Shown here piece by piece: positions 33,751-41,918 of a stretch of 64,000 bases of DNA (position 1 is its first letter; every line of letters starts with the position of its first letter). This DNA comes from PALSA-612 sp963791225 (GTDB lineage Bacteria > Actinomycetota > Thermoleophilia > Gaiellales > Gaiellaceae): contig CAWBRV010000003.1 in NCBI GenBank assembly GCA_963791225.1, positions 248,001-312,000 on the forward strand. The letters are read 5' to 3'. The notes under the pieces were generated by a model. That model had not been told where the DNA came from. It did not search any database and saw only the letters and a program-made list of their open reading frames with translations. The position numbers and the translations under genes were made by a program.

Positions 33751-34379
33751 GTCTGAGTGAGTATTCGGAGACCAGGGAGCTCAAGGAGCGGGTCGTCGAG
33801 ATCAATCGCGTCGCCAAGGTGGTCAAGGGCGGCCGGCGGTTCTCGTTCTCGGCGCTGGTCGTGATCGGCGACGAGGTCGACCGCGTCGGCGTCGGCTACG
33901 GCAAGGCGCGTGAGGTGCCGCTCGCGATCTCGAAGGCTGTCGACGACGCCAAGAAGAACATGTTCACGGTGCCGAAGCACGGCACGACGATCACACACGA
34001 GATCGTCGGCCGGTTCGACGCCGCGCGTGTCCTGCTACGCCCGGCGAGCGAGGGAACCGGCGTGATCGCCGGCGGCGGCGTCCGCGCCGTGCTCGAACTC
34101 GGCGGCGTCAAGGACATCCTCGCGAAGAGCCTCGGCACGACGAACCCGATCAACATGCTGAAGGCGACGGTCAACGGCCTCCAGAGCCTGCGCCGGCCCG
34201 AGGACGTCGCGAAGATGCGCGGCAAGACGATCGCGGAAGTGCTGCCTCTGCGCACGGCAGAGCCTGCGGCCGACGAGCCGGTCGCCGCGGCGCCGGTCGT
34301 GCCCGAGCCTGCCGTCGCGGAGCAGGTCGCCGAGGAGCCTGCCGCCGGAGAGCCTGCCGCCGAGGAGCCGGCCGAGTGA
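33747..34379 (+). CDS. rpsE: 30S ribosomal protein S5 with acidic C-terminal tail
   Basis: A 210-residue S5 from TTG 33747, which overlaps the rplR stop. The core has VVKGGRRFSFSALVVIGD, GTGVIAGGGVRAVLELGG and TTNPINMLKATVNGLQSL, the residues tied to fidelity and spectinomycin binding. After about residue 172 the tail is Glu/Ala/Pro-rich (EPAVAEQVAEEPAAGEPAAE), about 35 residues beyond most S5 proteins. Confidence 0.98.
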   Translation: MSLSEYSETRELKERVVEINRVAKVVKGGRRFSFSALVVIGDEVDRVGVGYGKAREVPLAISKAVDDAKKNMFTVPKHGTTITHEIVGRFDAARVLLRPASEGTGVIAGGGVRAVLELGGVKDILAKSLGTTNPINMLKATVNGLQSLRRPEDVAKMRGKTIAEVLPLRTAEPAADEPVAAAPVVPEPAVAEQVAEEPAAGEPAAEEPAE

Positions 34380-34555
34380 CCACGCTCAAGATCACCCAGG
34401 TCCGCTCGACGATCGGGCAGACCGCGAAGCATCGTGGCACGCTGCGAGCGCTCGGGCTCGGCAAGATCGGCCGGTCCACGGAACGCCAGGAGAGCCCCGA
34501 GCTCGCCGGTATGCTCAGAAAGGTCCGCCACCTCGTCCGGATCGAGGACGCCTGA
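34376..34555 (+). CDS. rpmD: 50S ribosomal protein L30
   Basis: A 59-residue L30 from GTG 34376, overlapping the rpsE stop by four bases. It reads VTTLKITQVRSTIGQTAKHR, then LGLGKIGRSTERQESPELAG and ends VRHLVRIEDA, the family pattern with the RSTIG and LGL-K blocks. It is one base upstream of rplO, the usual order. Confidence 0.97.
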   Translation: MTTLKITQVRSTIGQTAKHRGTLRALGLGKIGRSTERQESPELAGMLRKVRHLVRIEDA

Positions 34556-34556
34556 G

Positions 34557-35219
34557 ATGCCGTCCGAGCTGAACCTCTCAACGCTGAAGCCGGCCCAGAA
34601 GCGGCGCGATCGCAAGCGCGTCGGCCGCGGCCTCGGCTCCGGCAAGGGCCGCTACTCGGGTCGCGGCATCAAGGGCCAGAAGTCGCGCGCCGGCTCGCAC
34701 AAGATGCGCGCCGGGTTCGAGGGCGGCCAGATGCCGATCTACATGCGGCTCGGCAAGATGCGCGGCTCGACGTCGAAGGACGCCATGCCGATCGGCCCCT
34801 TCCGGACGGTCTCGCAGGGCGTCAACGTCAGCGAGCTAGAGCGGGTCTTCGACGCCGGCACGGAGGTCACCCCGGAGCTCTTGAAGGCGAAGCGGCTGAT
34901 CCGCTCGATCCGCGTCGACGTGAAGATCCTCGGGCACGGTGACCTGACGAAGAAGCTCACCGTCTCCGCGCACGGGTTCTCGAAGACCGCGCGCGAGAAG
35001 ATCGAGGCCGCCGGCGGGACGATCACGTGGCTCCGCGGCGAGCCGGTCCCGAAGGTGAAGAAGCAGCGGAAGCGTGCCGTCCGCGACGCGGACGAGCCGC
35101 TCGAGCAGACCGCCGAGGCAACCGCCGACGCGGACGCCGAGCCGGAGGCCGAGGCTGGGCGGCAAGAAGAGACTGGGCCGGACGGGGACGCGGAGCCGGC
35201 GGAGGACGCAGAAGCCTAG
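34557..35219 (+). CDS. rplO: 50S ribosomal protein L15 with acidic C-terminal tail
   Basis: A 220-residue L15. The core (to about 165) has KRVGRGLGSGKGRYSGRGIK, GQKSRAGSHKMRAGFEGGQM and GAGGTITW-like ending AAGGTITWLRGEPV. The tail of about 50 residues is Glu/Ala/Asp-rich (ADADAEPEAEAGRQEE) and ends EDAEA, again beyond usual length. Start ATG 34557 follows the rpmD stop by one base. secY begins directly after the stop. Confidence 0.98.
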   Translation: MPSELNLSTLKPAQKRRDRKRVGRGLGSGKGRYSGRGIKGQKSRAGSHKMRAGFEGGQMPIYMRLGKMRGSTSKDAMPIGPFRTVSQGVNVSELERVFDAGTEVTPELLKAKRLIRSIRVDVKILGHGDLTKKLTVSAHGFSKTAREKIEAAGGTITWLRGEPVPKVKKQRKRAVRDADEPLEQTAEATADADAEPEAEAGRQEETGPDGDAEPAEDAEA

Positions 35220-36503
35220 ATGCTCACCTGGTTGAGCAACGCCTGGCGGGTTCCGGAGCTCCGGCGTCGCGTCCTGTTCACGGCGGCAGTGCTCGCCGTC
35301 TATCGCTTCGGCTCGTGGATGCCCGCACCGGGCATCAACTCGGACGCGATCAAGTCGTACTTCTCGAGCAACGGGAACACCGTGCTCGGCCTCCTGAACC
35401 TGTTCTCGGGCTCGGCGCTCTCGCGGTTCTCGATCTTCGCGCTCGGGATCATGCCGTACGTCACCGCCTCGATCATCCTCCAGCTCCTCGCCGTCGTCGT
35501 ACCCAAGCTCGAGGCGCTGCAGAAGGAGGGCGAGGCCGGCTACGCCAAGATCAACCAGTACACGCGCTACCTGACGGTCTGCCTCGCGGCGTTGCAGTCA
35601 CTCGGCTACGTGCTCCTGTTCACGCGCTCGACGTCGAGCGTCAGCTCGAGCGGCAAGGTGCTGGACACGAACTCGGGCCGCATCGTGCTGATCGTGATCA
35701 CCCTGACTGCCGGCTGCACCCTGCTCATGTGGATGGGCGAGCTGATCACGAAGCGCGGCGTCGGCAACGGCATCTCGATCATCATCTTTGCCTCGATCAT
35801 CGCGGACGCCCCGACGACGATCAATTCCTGGGCCAACGGCGGCGCGACGACGAAGCTCTTCTATCCGATCCTCGTCGTGACCGTCGTCGCCGCGGTCGTG
35901 TTCGTCCAGGAGGGACAGCGCCGCATCCCCGTGCAGTACGCGCGACGCATGGTCGGCCGCCGCATGTCCGGAGGCGGGTCCACGTACATGCCGCTGCGCG
36001 TGAACATGGCCGGCGTCATCCCGATCATCTTCGCCGCCGCCCTGCTCGCGTTCCCGCCGACGATCGCCCAGTTCTTCCCGAAGACGCAGGGCTGGATCAA
36101 CCGCAACTTCCAGCCGCACCAGGCCGACTACCTCCTCACGGAGGCGTTCCTGATCATCGTCTTCACCTACTTCTACACCGCGGTCCAGTTCAACCCCGTC
36201 GACCAGGCCGACAACTTACGCAAGTACGGCGGCTACATCCCCGGCATCCGTCCGGGGCCGCCGACCGCGCAGTACCTGGACCGCGTGCTCTCCCGGCTGA
36301 CGCTGCCCGGGTCGTTCTTCCTCGCCTTCATCGCCGTCTTCCCGACGTATATCGGCTCCTATTTCGACCTGTCGACGAGCTCGCGCTCCTTCCTCGGCGG
36401 CACGTCGCTGCTGATCATGGTCGGTGTCGCGTTAGACACGATGAGACAGATGGAATCGCAGATGATGATGCGATCCTACGAGGGCTTCCTGGACCGGAAA
36501 TAG
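35220..36503 (+). CDS. secY: Preprotein translocase subunit SecY
   Basis: A 427-residue channel protein with ten membrane spans. Recognisable blocks are ELRRRVLFTAAVLAVYRFGS, SALSRFSIFALGIMPYVTAS, EGEAGYAKINQYTRYLT, TKRGVGNGISIIIFASI and, near the end, QMMMRSYEGFLDRK. With SecE (at 4.3 kb) it forms the SecYEG pore. ATG 35220 abuts the rplO stop. The first periplasmic plug region is normal. Confidence 0.99.
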   Translation: MLTWLSNAWRVPELRRRVLFTAAVLAVYRFGSWMPAPGINSDAIKSYFSSNGNTVLGLLNLFSGSALSRFSIFALGIMPYVTASIILQLLAVVVPKLEALQKEGEAGYAKINQYTRYLTVCLAALQSLGYVLLFTRSTSSVSSSGKVLDTNSGRIVLIVITLTAGCTLLMWMGELITKRGVGNGISIIIFASIIADAPTTINSWANGGATTKLFYPILVVTVVAAVVFVQEGQRRIPVQYARRMVGRRMSGGGSTYMPLRVNMAGVIPIIFAAALLAFPPTIAQFFPKTQGWINRNFQPHQADYLLTEAFLIIVFTYFYTAVQFNPVDQADNLRKYGGYIPGIRPGPPTAQYLDRVLSRLTLPGSFFLAFIAVFPTYIGSYFDLSTSSRSFLGGTSLLIMVGVALDTMRQMESQMMMRSYEGFLDRK

Positions 36504-36509
36504 GTGCCG

Positions 36510-37091
36510 ATGCAACTGAATGTCCTGCTGTTCGGTCCGCAGGGATCAGGCAAGGGAACCCAGGCGAAGCGGATCTCCGCGGCGCACGGCGTCCCCCATG
36601 TCTCGACGGGCGACATGTTCCGTGCCGCGATCGCGCGTGGAACACCGCTCGGCCTGCGGGTCGAGCCGATCCTGGAGTCCGGCGAGCTCGTCCCGGACGA
36701 GCTCACGATCGGGCTGATCCGCGAGCGACTCGCAGAGGACGACGCGCGGCCCGGGTTCGTCCTCGACGGCTTCCCGCGCAACATCGTGCAGGCGGAGGCG
36801 CTCGACGAGCTGCTCGCCGCGCTCGACCGGCCGCTCTCGGCCGTGCTCGAGTTCGTGATCGCGGACGAGCTCTGCATCGAGCGCCTGCTCGGGCGGGCGG
36901 CCGAGGAAGGGCGGGTCGACGACACGCCGGAGGCGATCGCACGCCGGCTCGAGATCTACCACCGCGAGACAGCGCCGCTGTCCGAGCACTACCGCGCCGT
37001 CGGCAAGCTCGTCGGTATCCCGGCCGCGGGGTCCGTCGACGAGGTCTGGGCGGAGATCGAGCAGGTGCTCTCGCAGGCGGTGCCGGCGTGA
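36510..37091 (+). CDS. adk: Adenylate kinase (short type)
   Basis: A 193-residue kinase interconverting AMP+ATP and 2 ADP. P-loop GPQGSGKGTQ, the AMP-binding HVSTGDMFRAAI and PGFVLDGFPRN are intact. The LID is short (RLLGRAAEEGRVDDTPEAIA) with no zinc cysteines, the short-type form. ATG 36510 gives the canonical MQLNVLLFG start; a GTG at 36504 directly after the secY stop would add two residues. It overlaps map by four bases. Confidence 0.97.
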   Translation: MQLNVLLFGPQGSGKGTQAKRISAAHGVPHVSTGDMFRAAIARGTPLGLRVEPILESGELVPDELTIGLIRERLAEDDARPGFVLDGFPRNIVQAEALDELLAALDRPLSAVLEFVIADELCIERLLGRAAEEGRVDDTPEAIARRLEIYHRETAPLSEHYRAVGKLVGIPAAGSVDEVWAEIEQVLSQAVPA

Positions 37092-37849
37092 TCGTCCGCA
37101 AGTCGCCCGCGGAGATCGCCCAGATGGGACGGGCGGGCCGCGTCGTGGTCGAGACCCTCTCCCTGCTCGCCGACGCCATCCGGCCCGGCGTGACGACGGC
37201 GGAACTCGACGCGCTGGCCGAGGAGTTCATCCGCTCGCAGGACGGCTCTCCGACGTTCAAGGGCTACCGCGGGTATCCCGCCTCGATCTGCGCCTCGCCG
37301 AACGACATGGTGGTGCACGGGATCCCCGGGCCGTACGCGCTCGCCGACGGGGACATCCTCTCCGTGGACGTCGGCGTCACCCTCGGCGGCTTCGTCGCGG
37401 ACTCCGCCTTCACGTTCGCGGTCGGCGAGATCACTCCGGAGGCCGAGCGGCTGCTCGAGGTCGGCTATGCGGCCCTCGAGGCAGGCGTCGAGCAGTGCCG
37501 CCCCGGGCGGCGCCTCTCGGACATCTCGCACGCCGTGCAGACCGTGACCGAGGAGGCGGGTTTCTCCGTCGTCCGCAGCCTCGTCGGCCACGGCGTCGGG
37601 CGGGCGATGCACGAGGACCCGCAGATCCCGAACTACGGCGCACCGGGCCGCGGGCCGCTCCTCGCGGAGGGCATGACGTTCGCGATCGAGCCGATGATCA
37701 CTGCCGGCGAGCCCGACGTCATCGTCCACGACGACGAGTGGTCGATCTCGACGGCCGACGGCTCGCTCGCGACCCATTTCGAGCACACGGTGGCGATCAC
37801 CGAGGCGGGTCCGGAGATTCTGACTGCGCAGGCGCTTTTGCTACGATGA
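37088..37849 (+). CDS. map: Methionine aminopeptidase, type I
   Basis: A 253-residue enzyme that removes initiator Met. The five metal ligands are in place: Asp in LSVDVGVT, Asp in FVADSAFTF, His in LVGHGVGR, Glu in FAIEPMIT and Glu in ATHFEHTVAI; the substrate His is in MVVHGIPGP. GTG 37088 overlaps the adk stop. The order secY-adk-map-infA-rpmJ is standard. Confidence 0.98.
   Translation: MIVRKSPAEIAQMGRAGRVVVETLSLLADAIRPGVTTAELDALAEEFIRSQDGSPTFKGYRGYPASICASPNDMVVHGIPGPYALADGDILSVDVGVTLGGFVADSAFTFAVGEITPEAERLLEVGYAALEAGVEQCRPGRRLSDISHAVQTVTEEAGFSVVRSLVGHGVGRAMHEDPQIPNYGAPGRGPLLAEGMTFAIEPMITAGEPDVIVHDDEWSISTADGSLATHFEHTVAITEAGPEILTAQALLLR
37820..37847 (+). promoter_or_regulatory. Putative internal promoter for infA-rpmJ-rpsM
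   Basis: CTGACT (37820-37825), a 16-bp spacer and TACGAT (37842-37847) lie at the very end of map and would give a leader of about 50 nt for infA. The 54-bp map-infA gap is one of the few in this block that is not an overlap. Confidence 0.4.
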
Positions 37850-37903
37850 GCGCGCTGGCGGCGCAGCCTGGCTGTGCCGTCCCTTTGTGTGTGCGGAACG
37901 AGC

Positions 37904-38131
37904 ATGGCAGTCAAGGAAGAGAAGATCGAAGTCGAAGGGGAGGTCGTAGAAGCGCTTCCGAGCACGATGTTCCGGATCCGGATCCGGGTCGAGGGTGGGC
38001 ATGACGTGCTCGCCACGATCTCGGGAAAGATGCGAAAGCACTACATCCGCATCCTCCCCGGTGACCGGGTGAAGGTGGAACTCTCGGCGTACGACCTTTC
38101 TCGCGGCCGCATCACCTACAGACACAGATGA
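37904..38131 (+). CDS. infA: Translation initiation factor IF-1
   Basis: A 75-residue IF-1, an OB-fold factor that fills the A site during initiation. It reads MAVKEEKIEVEGEVVEALPS, MFRIRIRVEGGHDVLA and GDRVKVELSAYDLSRGRITY. ATG 37904 is chosen over an upstream in-frame codon because it gives the family N-terminus. Its stop overlaps the rpmJ start (ATGA). Confidence 0.99.
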   Translation: MAVKEEKIEVEGEVVEALPSTMFRIRIRVEGGHDVLATISGKMRKHYIRILPGDRVKVELSAYDLSRGRITYRHR

Positions 38132-38241
38132 AAGTCCGTCCTTCAGTCAAGCCCATGTGCGAGCGGTGTCGCGTGATCAAGCGGCACGGTACGACCATGG
38201 TCATCTGCACGAACCCACGCCACAAGCAGAGACAGGGGTAA
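38128..38241 (+). CDS. rpmJ: 50S ribosomal protein L36
   Basis: A 37-residue L36, MKVRPSVKPMCERCRVIKRH then VICTNPRHKQRQG. The zinc ligands C11, C14, C27 and H32 are present, so it is the zinc form. ATG 38128 overlaps infA. It completes the zinc-type set with L33, S14 and S4. Confidence 0.98.
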   Translation: MKVRPSVKPMCERCRVIKRHGTTMVICTNPRHKQRQG

Positions 38242-38251
38242 GCAAACAGGC

Positions 38252-38635
38252 ATGGCACGCATCGCGGGGGTCAATCTCCCGAACCAGAAGCGGCTCGAGA
38301 TCGGGCTCACCTACATCTACGGAATCGGCCGCACCACGGCGCTCAAGCTGTGCGCCGAACTCGGCCTCGACCCAGACACGAAGGTCCGCGATCTCACGGA
38401 CGAGGAGATCACCCGGCTCCAGCGCCACATCGACTCCAACCTCCAGGTCGAGGGCGACCTGCGACGCGAGCGCTCGCAGGCCGTCAAGCGGCTGCAGGAG
38501 ATCGGCTCTTACCGCGGCATGCGCCACCGGCGCGGCCTGCCGGTGAACGGCCAGCGCACGAAGACGAACGCGCGTAGCCGCAAGGGCCCGAAGAAGACCG
38601 TCGGGCGCGGGAAGAAAGCGGCGGCCAAGACTTAG
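38252..38635 (+). CDS. rpsM: 30S ribosomal protein S13
   Basis: A 127-residue S13: MARIAGVNLPNQKRLEIGLT, YIYGIGRTTALKLC, and RGMRHRRGLPVNGQRTKTNA with a Lys-rich end. It contacts P-site tRNA and bridges to the 50S subunit. ATG 38252; two bases separate it from rpsK. Confidence 0.99.
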   Translation: MARIAGVNLPNQKRLEIGLTYIYGIGRTTALKLCAELGLDPDTKVRDLTDEEITRLQRHIDSNLQVEGDLRRERSQAVKRLQEIGSYRGMRHRRGLPVNGQRTKTNARSRKGPKKTVGRGKKAAAKT

Positions 38636-38637
38636 CC

Positions 38638-39042
38638 ATGGCACCTCCTCGTAAACCAGCGACCAGAGGTCGCGGGCGCCGCCGCGTGAAGAAGAACATC
38701 GCGATCGGCCAGGCCCACATCAAGACCTCGTTCAACAACACGATCGTCACCCTCACCGACAAGGACGGGAACGTGATCGTGTGGGAGTCTGCGGGCTCCG
38801 CCGGCTTCAAGGGCTCGCGCAAGTCGACGCCGTTCGCGGCCCAGGTCACTGCCGACGCCGCCGCGCGCAAGGGCATGGAGCACGGCCTGCAGAAGGTCGA
38901 GGTGTTCGTGAAAGGGCCGGGCTCCGGGCGCGAGACGGCGATCCGCTCGCTCCAGGCCGCCGGCCTCGAGATCCTCGGCGTCAAGGACGTCACCCCGCAG
39001 GCCCACAACGGCGTCCGGCCCCGGAAGCGGAGGCGCGTCTAG
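38638..39042 (+). CDS. rpsK: 30S ribosomal protein S11
   Basis: A 134-residue S11 with KKNIAIGQAHIKTSFNNTIV, GFKGSRKSTPFAAQ and the highly conserved GVRPRKRRRV end. It lines the mRNA exit platform. Its TAG shares a base with the GTG of rpsD. Confidence 0.99.
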   Translation: MAPPRKPATRGRGRRRVKKNIAIGQAHIKTSFNNTIVTLTDKDGNVIVWESAGSAGFKGSRKSTPFAAQVTADAAARKGMEHGLQKVEVFVKGPGSGRETAIRSLQAAGLEILGVKDVTPQAHNGVRPRKRRRV

Positions 39043-39665
39043 TGGCCCGGTATCGCGGTCCCGCCTGCAAGCTCTGCCGTCGCGAGGGCATGAAGCTCTT
39101 CCTCAAGGGCGAGCGCTGCCTGACCGAGAAGTGCGCAATCGAGCGCCGCTCGTATCCACCGGGCGAGCACGGCCGCGGCCGGATCAAGCAGTCCGAGTAC
39201 CTGCTGCAGCTGCGCGAGAAGCAAAAGGCGCGCCGGTACTACGGCCTGCTCGAGAAGCAGTTCCGTACCTACTACGAGAAGGCTGCGAAGCAGCGCGCCG
39301 GCGTGACCGGCGACAACCTGCTGCGGATGCTCGAGTCGCGGATCGACAACGTCGTCTACCGCCTCGGCTTCGCCGCCTCCCGGGCGCAGGCCCGGCAGCT
39401 CGTCCGTCACGGCCATTTCCAGGTCAACGGCCGTCGCGTGAACATCCCGAGCTACCAGGTTCGCCCCGACGACGTCATCTCCCTGAAGCAGGGCAGCTCG
39501 GCCGAGCAGGTCGTTCGCGACGCGACCGACCTGACCGCGTCGGTTGCCCCCTGGCTCCAGGCCGATCACGACGGCCTCACCGGCACGATCCTGAAGTGGC
39601 CCGAGCGGGCCGAGATCGACACGCCGGTCCAGGAGTCGCTGATCGTCGAGCTGTACTCCAAGTAG
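39042..39665 (+). CDS. rpsD: 30S ribosomal protein S4, zinc type
   Basis: A 207-residue S4 from GTG 39042. The N-terminal zinc finger has C9, C12, C26 and C31. Next come PGEHGRGRIKQSEYLLQLRE and the S4 RNA-binding domain (SRAQARQLVRHGHFQVNGRR). S4 is an assembly initiator and, in E. coli, the repressor of the alpha operon. A 41-bp gap follows before rpoA. Confidence 0.99.
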   Translation: MARYRGPACKLCRREGMKLFLKGERCLTEKCAIERRSYPPGEHGRGRIKQSEYLLQLREKQKARRYYGLLEKQFRTYYEKAAKQRAGVTGDNLLRMLESRIDNVVYRLGFAASRAQARQLVRHGHFQVNGRRVNIPSYQVRPDDVISLKQGSSAEQVVRDATDLTASVAPWLQADHDGLTGTILKWPERAEIDTPVQESLIVELYSK

Positions 39666-39706
39666 CGCCACGGCGCCACTGGAAAGAACGAAGGAAAGGA
39701 CGCACA

Positions 39707-40681
39707 TTGGCAACTCGCACTAGCTTGATGGACTTCCAGATCCCGAAGATCGTCCACGAAGAGGTCGACGAGAACCGGGGCGTGTTCCAGATCGAGCCGC
39801 TCGACCGCGGCTTCGGCTACACGTTCGGCAACTCGCTCCGGCGCGTGCTGCTCTCCTCGCTCGAGGGCGCAGCGGTGACCTCGGTGAAGATCGAGGGCGT
39901 GGCGCACGAGTTCACGACGCTCCCGGGCGTGCGTGAGGACGTCACCGACATCCTGCTCAACCTCAAGAACCTGACCTGCCTCCTGCACGGTGAGTCGCCC
40001 GAGATCGAGGTGCGGCTGCAGAAGAAGGGTGCCGGCCCGGTCACTGCCGCCGACATCCAGGCGCCGGCCGACCTCGAGATCCTCAACCCGGAGCTCGAGA
40101 TCGCCCACCTGTCAGACCGCGGCAAGCTCGAGCTGACGATGACGATCGGACGCGGCCGGGGCTACGTGCCGGCCGAGATGAACAAGGGCCACGAGCACAC
40201 GATCGGCGTCATCCCGATCGACTCGATCTTCTCGCCCGTGCGCCGGGTGGCGTACGACGTCGAGGCCGCACGCGTCGGTCAGCGCACGGACTACGACAAG
40301 CTCGTCCTCGACGTGACGACGGACGGCTCGATCGACCCGCGCGACGCGATCGCGCAGGCGGCCGAGCTCCTGATCCGCCAGCTCGCCATCTTCACGGACA
40401 TCGAGAAGATCGAGGGCTTCGCCGAGGCGACCACCGAGCAGGCCGCCGAGCCGTCGCTCGCGCACGGGATGGAGAACTTCCCGATCGAGGAGCTCGAGCT
40501 CGGAGTCCGCTCGTACAACTGCCTCAAGCGCGTCGGCATCGAGACGATCGGCGACCTCGTCACCAAGACCGAGAGCGAGCTCGGGACGATCCCGAACTTC
40601 GGCAAGAAGTCGATCGAGGAAGTCAAGGAGACGCTGGCCGCACACGGGCTGACGCTCCGCGGCGAGGAGCTCCCCGGGTAG
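39707..40681 (+). CDS. rpoA: DNA-directed RNA polymerase subunit alpha
   Basis: A 324-residue alpha subunit from TTG 39707, with GAAGGAAAGGA upstream. The N-terminal dimerisation domain has GYTFGNSLRRVLLSSLEGAA; a linker rich in Glu/Ala leads to the C-terminal domain (IEELELGVRSYNCLKRVGIE, FGKKSIEEVKETL) that binds UP elements and activators. An ATG at 39728 (MDFQIPKI) would be a shorter alternative start. Confidence 0.99.
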   Translation: MATRTSLMDFQIPKIVHEEVDENRGVFQIEPLDRGFGYTFGNSLRRVLLSSLEGAAVTSVKIEGVAHEFTTLPGVREDVTDILLNLKNLTCLLHGESPEIEVRLQKKGAGPVTAADIQAPADLEILNPELEIAHLSDRGKLELTMTIGRGRGYVPAEMNKGHEHTIGVIPIDSIFSPVRRVAYDVEAARVGQRTDYDKLVLDVTTDGSIDPRDAIAQAAELLIRQLAIFTDIEKIEGFAEATTEQAAEPSLAHGMENFPIEELELGVRSYNCLKRVGIETIGDLVTKTESELGTIPNFGKKSIEEVKETLAAHGLTLRGEELPG

Positions 40682-40683
40682 CC

Positions 40684-41112
40684 ATGCGCCACCAGCGCTC
40701 AGGCAAGAAGCTCGGCCGCGACTCGGCGCACCGTAAGGCGCTGTTCGCGAACCTGACCGCGGCGCTGATCGAGCACGGCCGCATCCGCACGACCGAGTCG
40801 AAGGCGAAGGCGATGCGGCCGATCGCGGAGAAGATGATCACGCTCGGCCGCGACGGCTCGATTCACGCGCGGCGACAGGCGCTCGCCTACCTGCGGGGAC
40901 AGGAGATCGTGCACAAGCTGTTCTCGGAGGTCGCGCCCCGCTTCGTCGACCGGCCGGGCGGGTACACGCGCATCGTCAAGCTCGGGCCGCGCCAGGGTGA
41001 CGCGGCGCCGATGGCGTACATCGAGCTCGTCGACTTCGTGCCGGAGGCCGGCGGCGAGGCACCGGCGGCCGCGCGGCGCGAGCGCGAGCAAGTCGAGGCG
41101 TCGGCCACGTAG
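40684..41112 (+). CDS. rplQ: 50S ribosomal protein L17
   Basis: A 142-residue L17: MRHQRSGKKLGRDSAHRKAL, EHGRIRTTESKAKAMRPIAE, and GGYTRIVKLGPRQGDAAPMA. A short Ala/Glu/Arg-rich tail follows. It sits at the tunnel exit. It ends with TAG at 41110-41112; the downstream truA is in exactly the same frame, with no other stop between. Confidence 0.98.
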   Translation: MRHQRSGKKLGRDSAHRKALFANLTAALIEHGRIRTTESKAKAMRPIAEKMITLGRDGSIHARRQALAYLRGQEIVHKLFSEVAPRFVDRPGGYTRIVKLGPRQGDAAPMAYIELVDFVPEAGGEAPAAARREREQVEASAT

Positions 41113-41142
41113 GCTCTGCTGGCCGTTTCGCCCGCCCGTGCA

Positions 41143-41859
41143 CTGCGCCTCAAGCTCACCATCGAGTACGACGGAACGGATTTTCACGGCTGGGCCGCGC
41201 AGCCCGGCCTGCGCACGGTCGAGGGCATCATGCGCGAGGCGCTCGGCTCGCTGTTCGCCGCCGTCGACGGCCTCGCCGTCGCCGGTCGGACGGACGCGGG
41301 CGTCCACGCGCTCGGCAACGTCGTCTCGGTCGACGTCGACGGCGGCCCACCGCCCGAGCGTGCGGCCGAGGCGCTGAACAGCGTCCTGCCGGCCGACGTC
41401 GCGGTGGTCGCGGCGGAGGCGGCCTCGCCGGACTTCCACGCCCGTTTCTCGGCTCGTTCGCGCAGCTATCGCTACCGGCTCTACCGCCGGCGCGAACGGA
41501 ACCCGTTCGAGGAGCGCTGGACCTGGTGGTATCCGCGCCCGCTCGACGCCGCGGGCCTGGCGCGGGCGGCGGCCCTCGTCGTCGGCGAGCACGATTTCCG
41601 CGCCTTCACGCCGGCGGAGACGCAGCACAAGGCGTTCGTCCGCGTCGTCGAGTCGGCGGCCTGGATCGAGCGCGGAGACTTCCTCGACTTCGAGGTCACG
41701 GCCGACTCCTTCCTACGTCACATGGTCCGCACGCTGGTCGGGACGATGCTCGAGCGCGAGCCCGACGAGATCGCCCTTCTCGTCGAGGGCCGTCCACGCA
41801 GCGAGGCCGGCCAGACGGCACCCCCGCACGGCCTCTCGCTCGTCAGCGTCGGCTACTGA
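41143..41859 (+). CDS. truA: tRNA pseudouridine synthase A (start codon unclear)
   Basis: It makes pseudouridine 38-40 in tRNA anticodon arms. The family N-terminus LRLKLTIEYDGTDFHGWAAQ, the catalytic GRTDAGVHALGNVV and later SFLRHMVRTLVGTM are complete. The frame has no ATG, GTG or TTG between the rplQ stop (41110-41112) and this conserved start. I use CTG 41143, which directly precedes RLKLT; CTG 41116 and 41119 are alternatives. ATG 41230 would delete the first strand of the fold. A base error, a rare CTG start, or readthrough of the rplQ TAG are all possible. It ends before a palindromic repeat. Confidence 0.9.
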   Translation: MRLKLTIEYDGTDFHGWAAQPGLRTVEGIMREALGSLFAAVDGLAVAGRTDAGVHALGNVVSVDVDGGPPPERAAEALNSVLPADVAVVAAEAASPDFHARFSARSRSYRYRLYRRRERNPFEERWTWWYPRPLDAAGLARAAALVVGEHDFRAFTPAETQHKAFVRVVESAAWIERGDFLDFEVTADSFLRHMVRTLVGTMLEREPDEIALLVEGRPRSEAGQTAPPHGLSLVSVGY

Positions 41860-41870
41860 GGACACCTCCA

Positions 41871-41904
41871 GGTGCCAGGCACGTGCCAGGCACGCGCCCG
41901 GCAC
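41871..41904. repeat. REP-like palindromic repeat, locus 1
   Basis: Two direct copies of TGCCAGGCA separated by CG, followed by a degenerate CGCGCCCGGCAC. It fills the 59-bp gap between truA and the HAD phosphatase gene. First copy of the family in the window. Confidence 0.85.
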
Positions 41905-41918
41905 TACGATTGGCCGCG

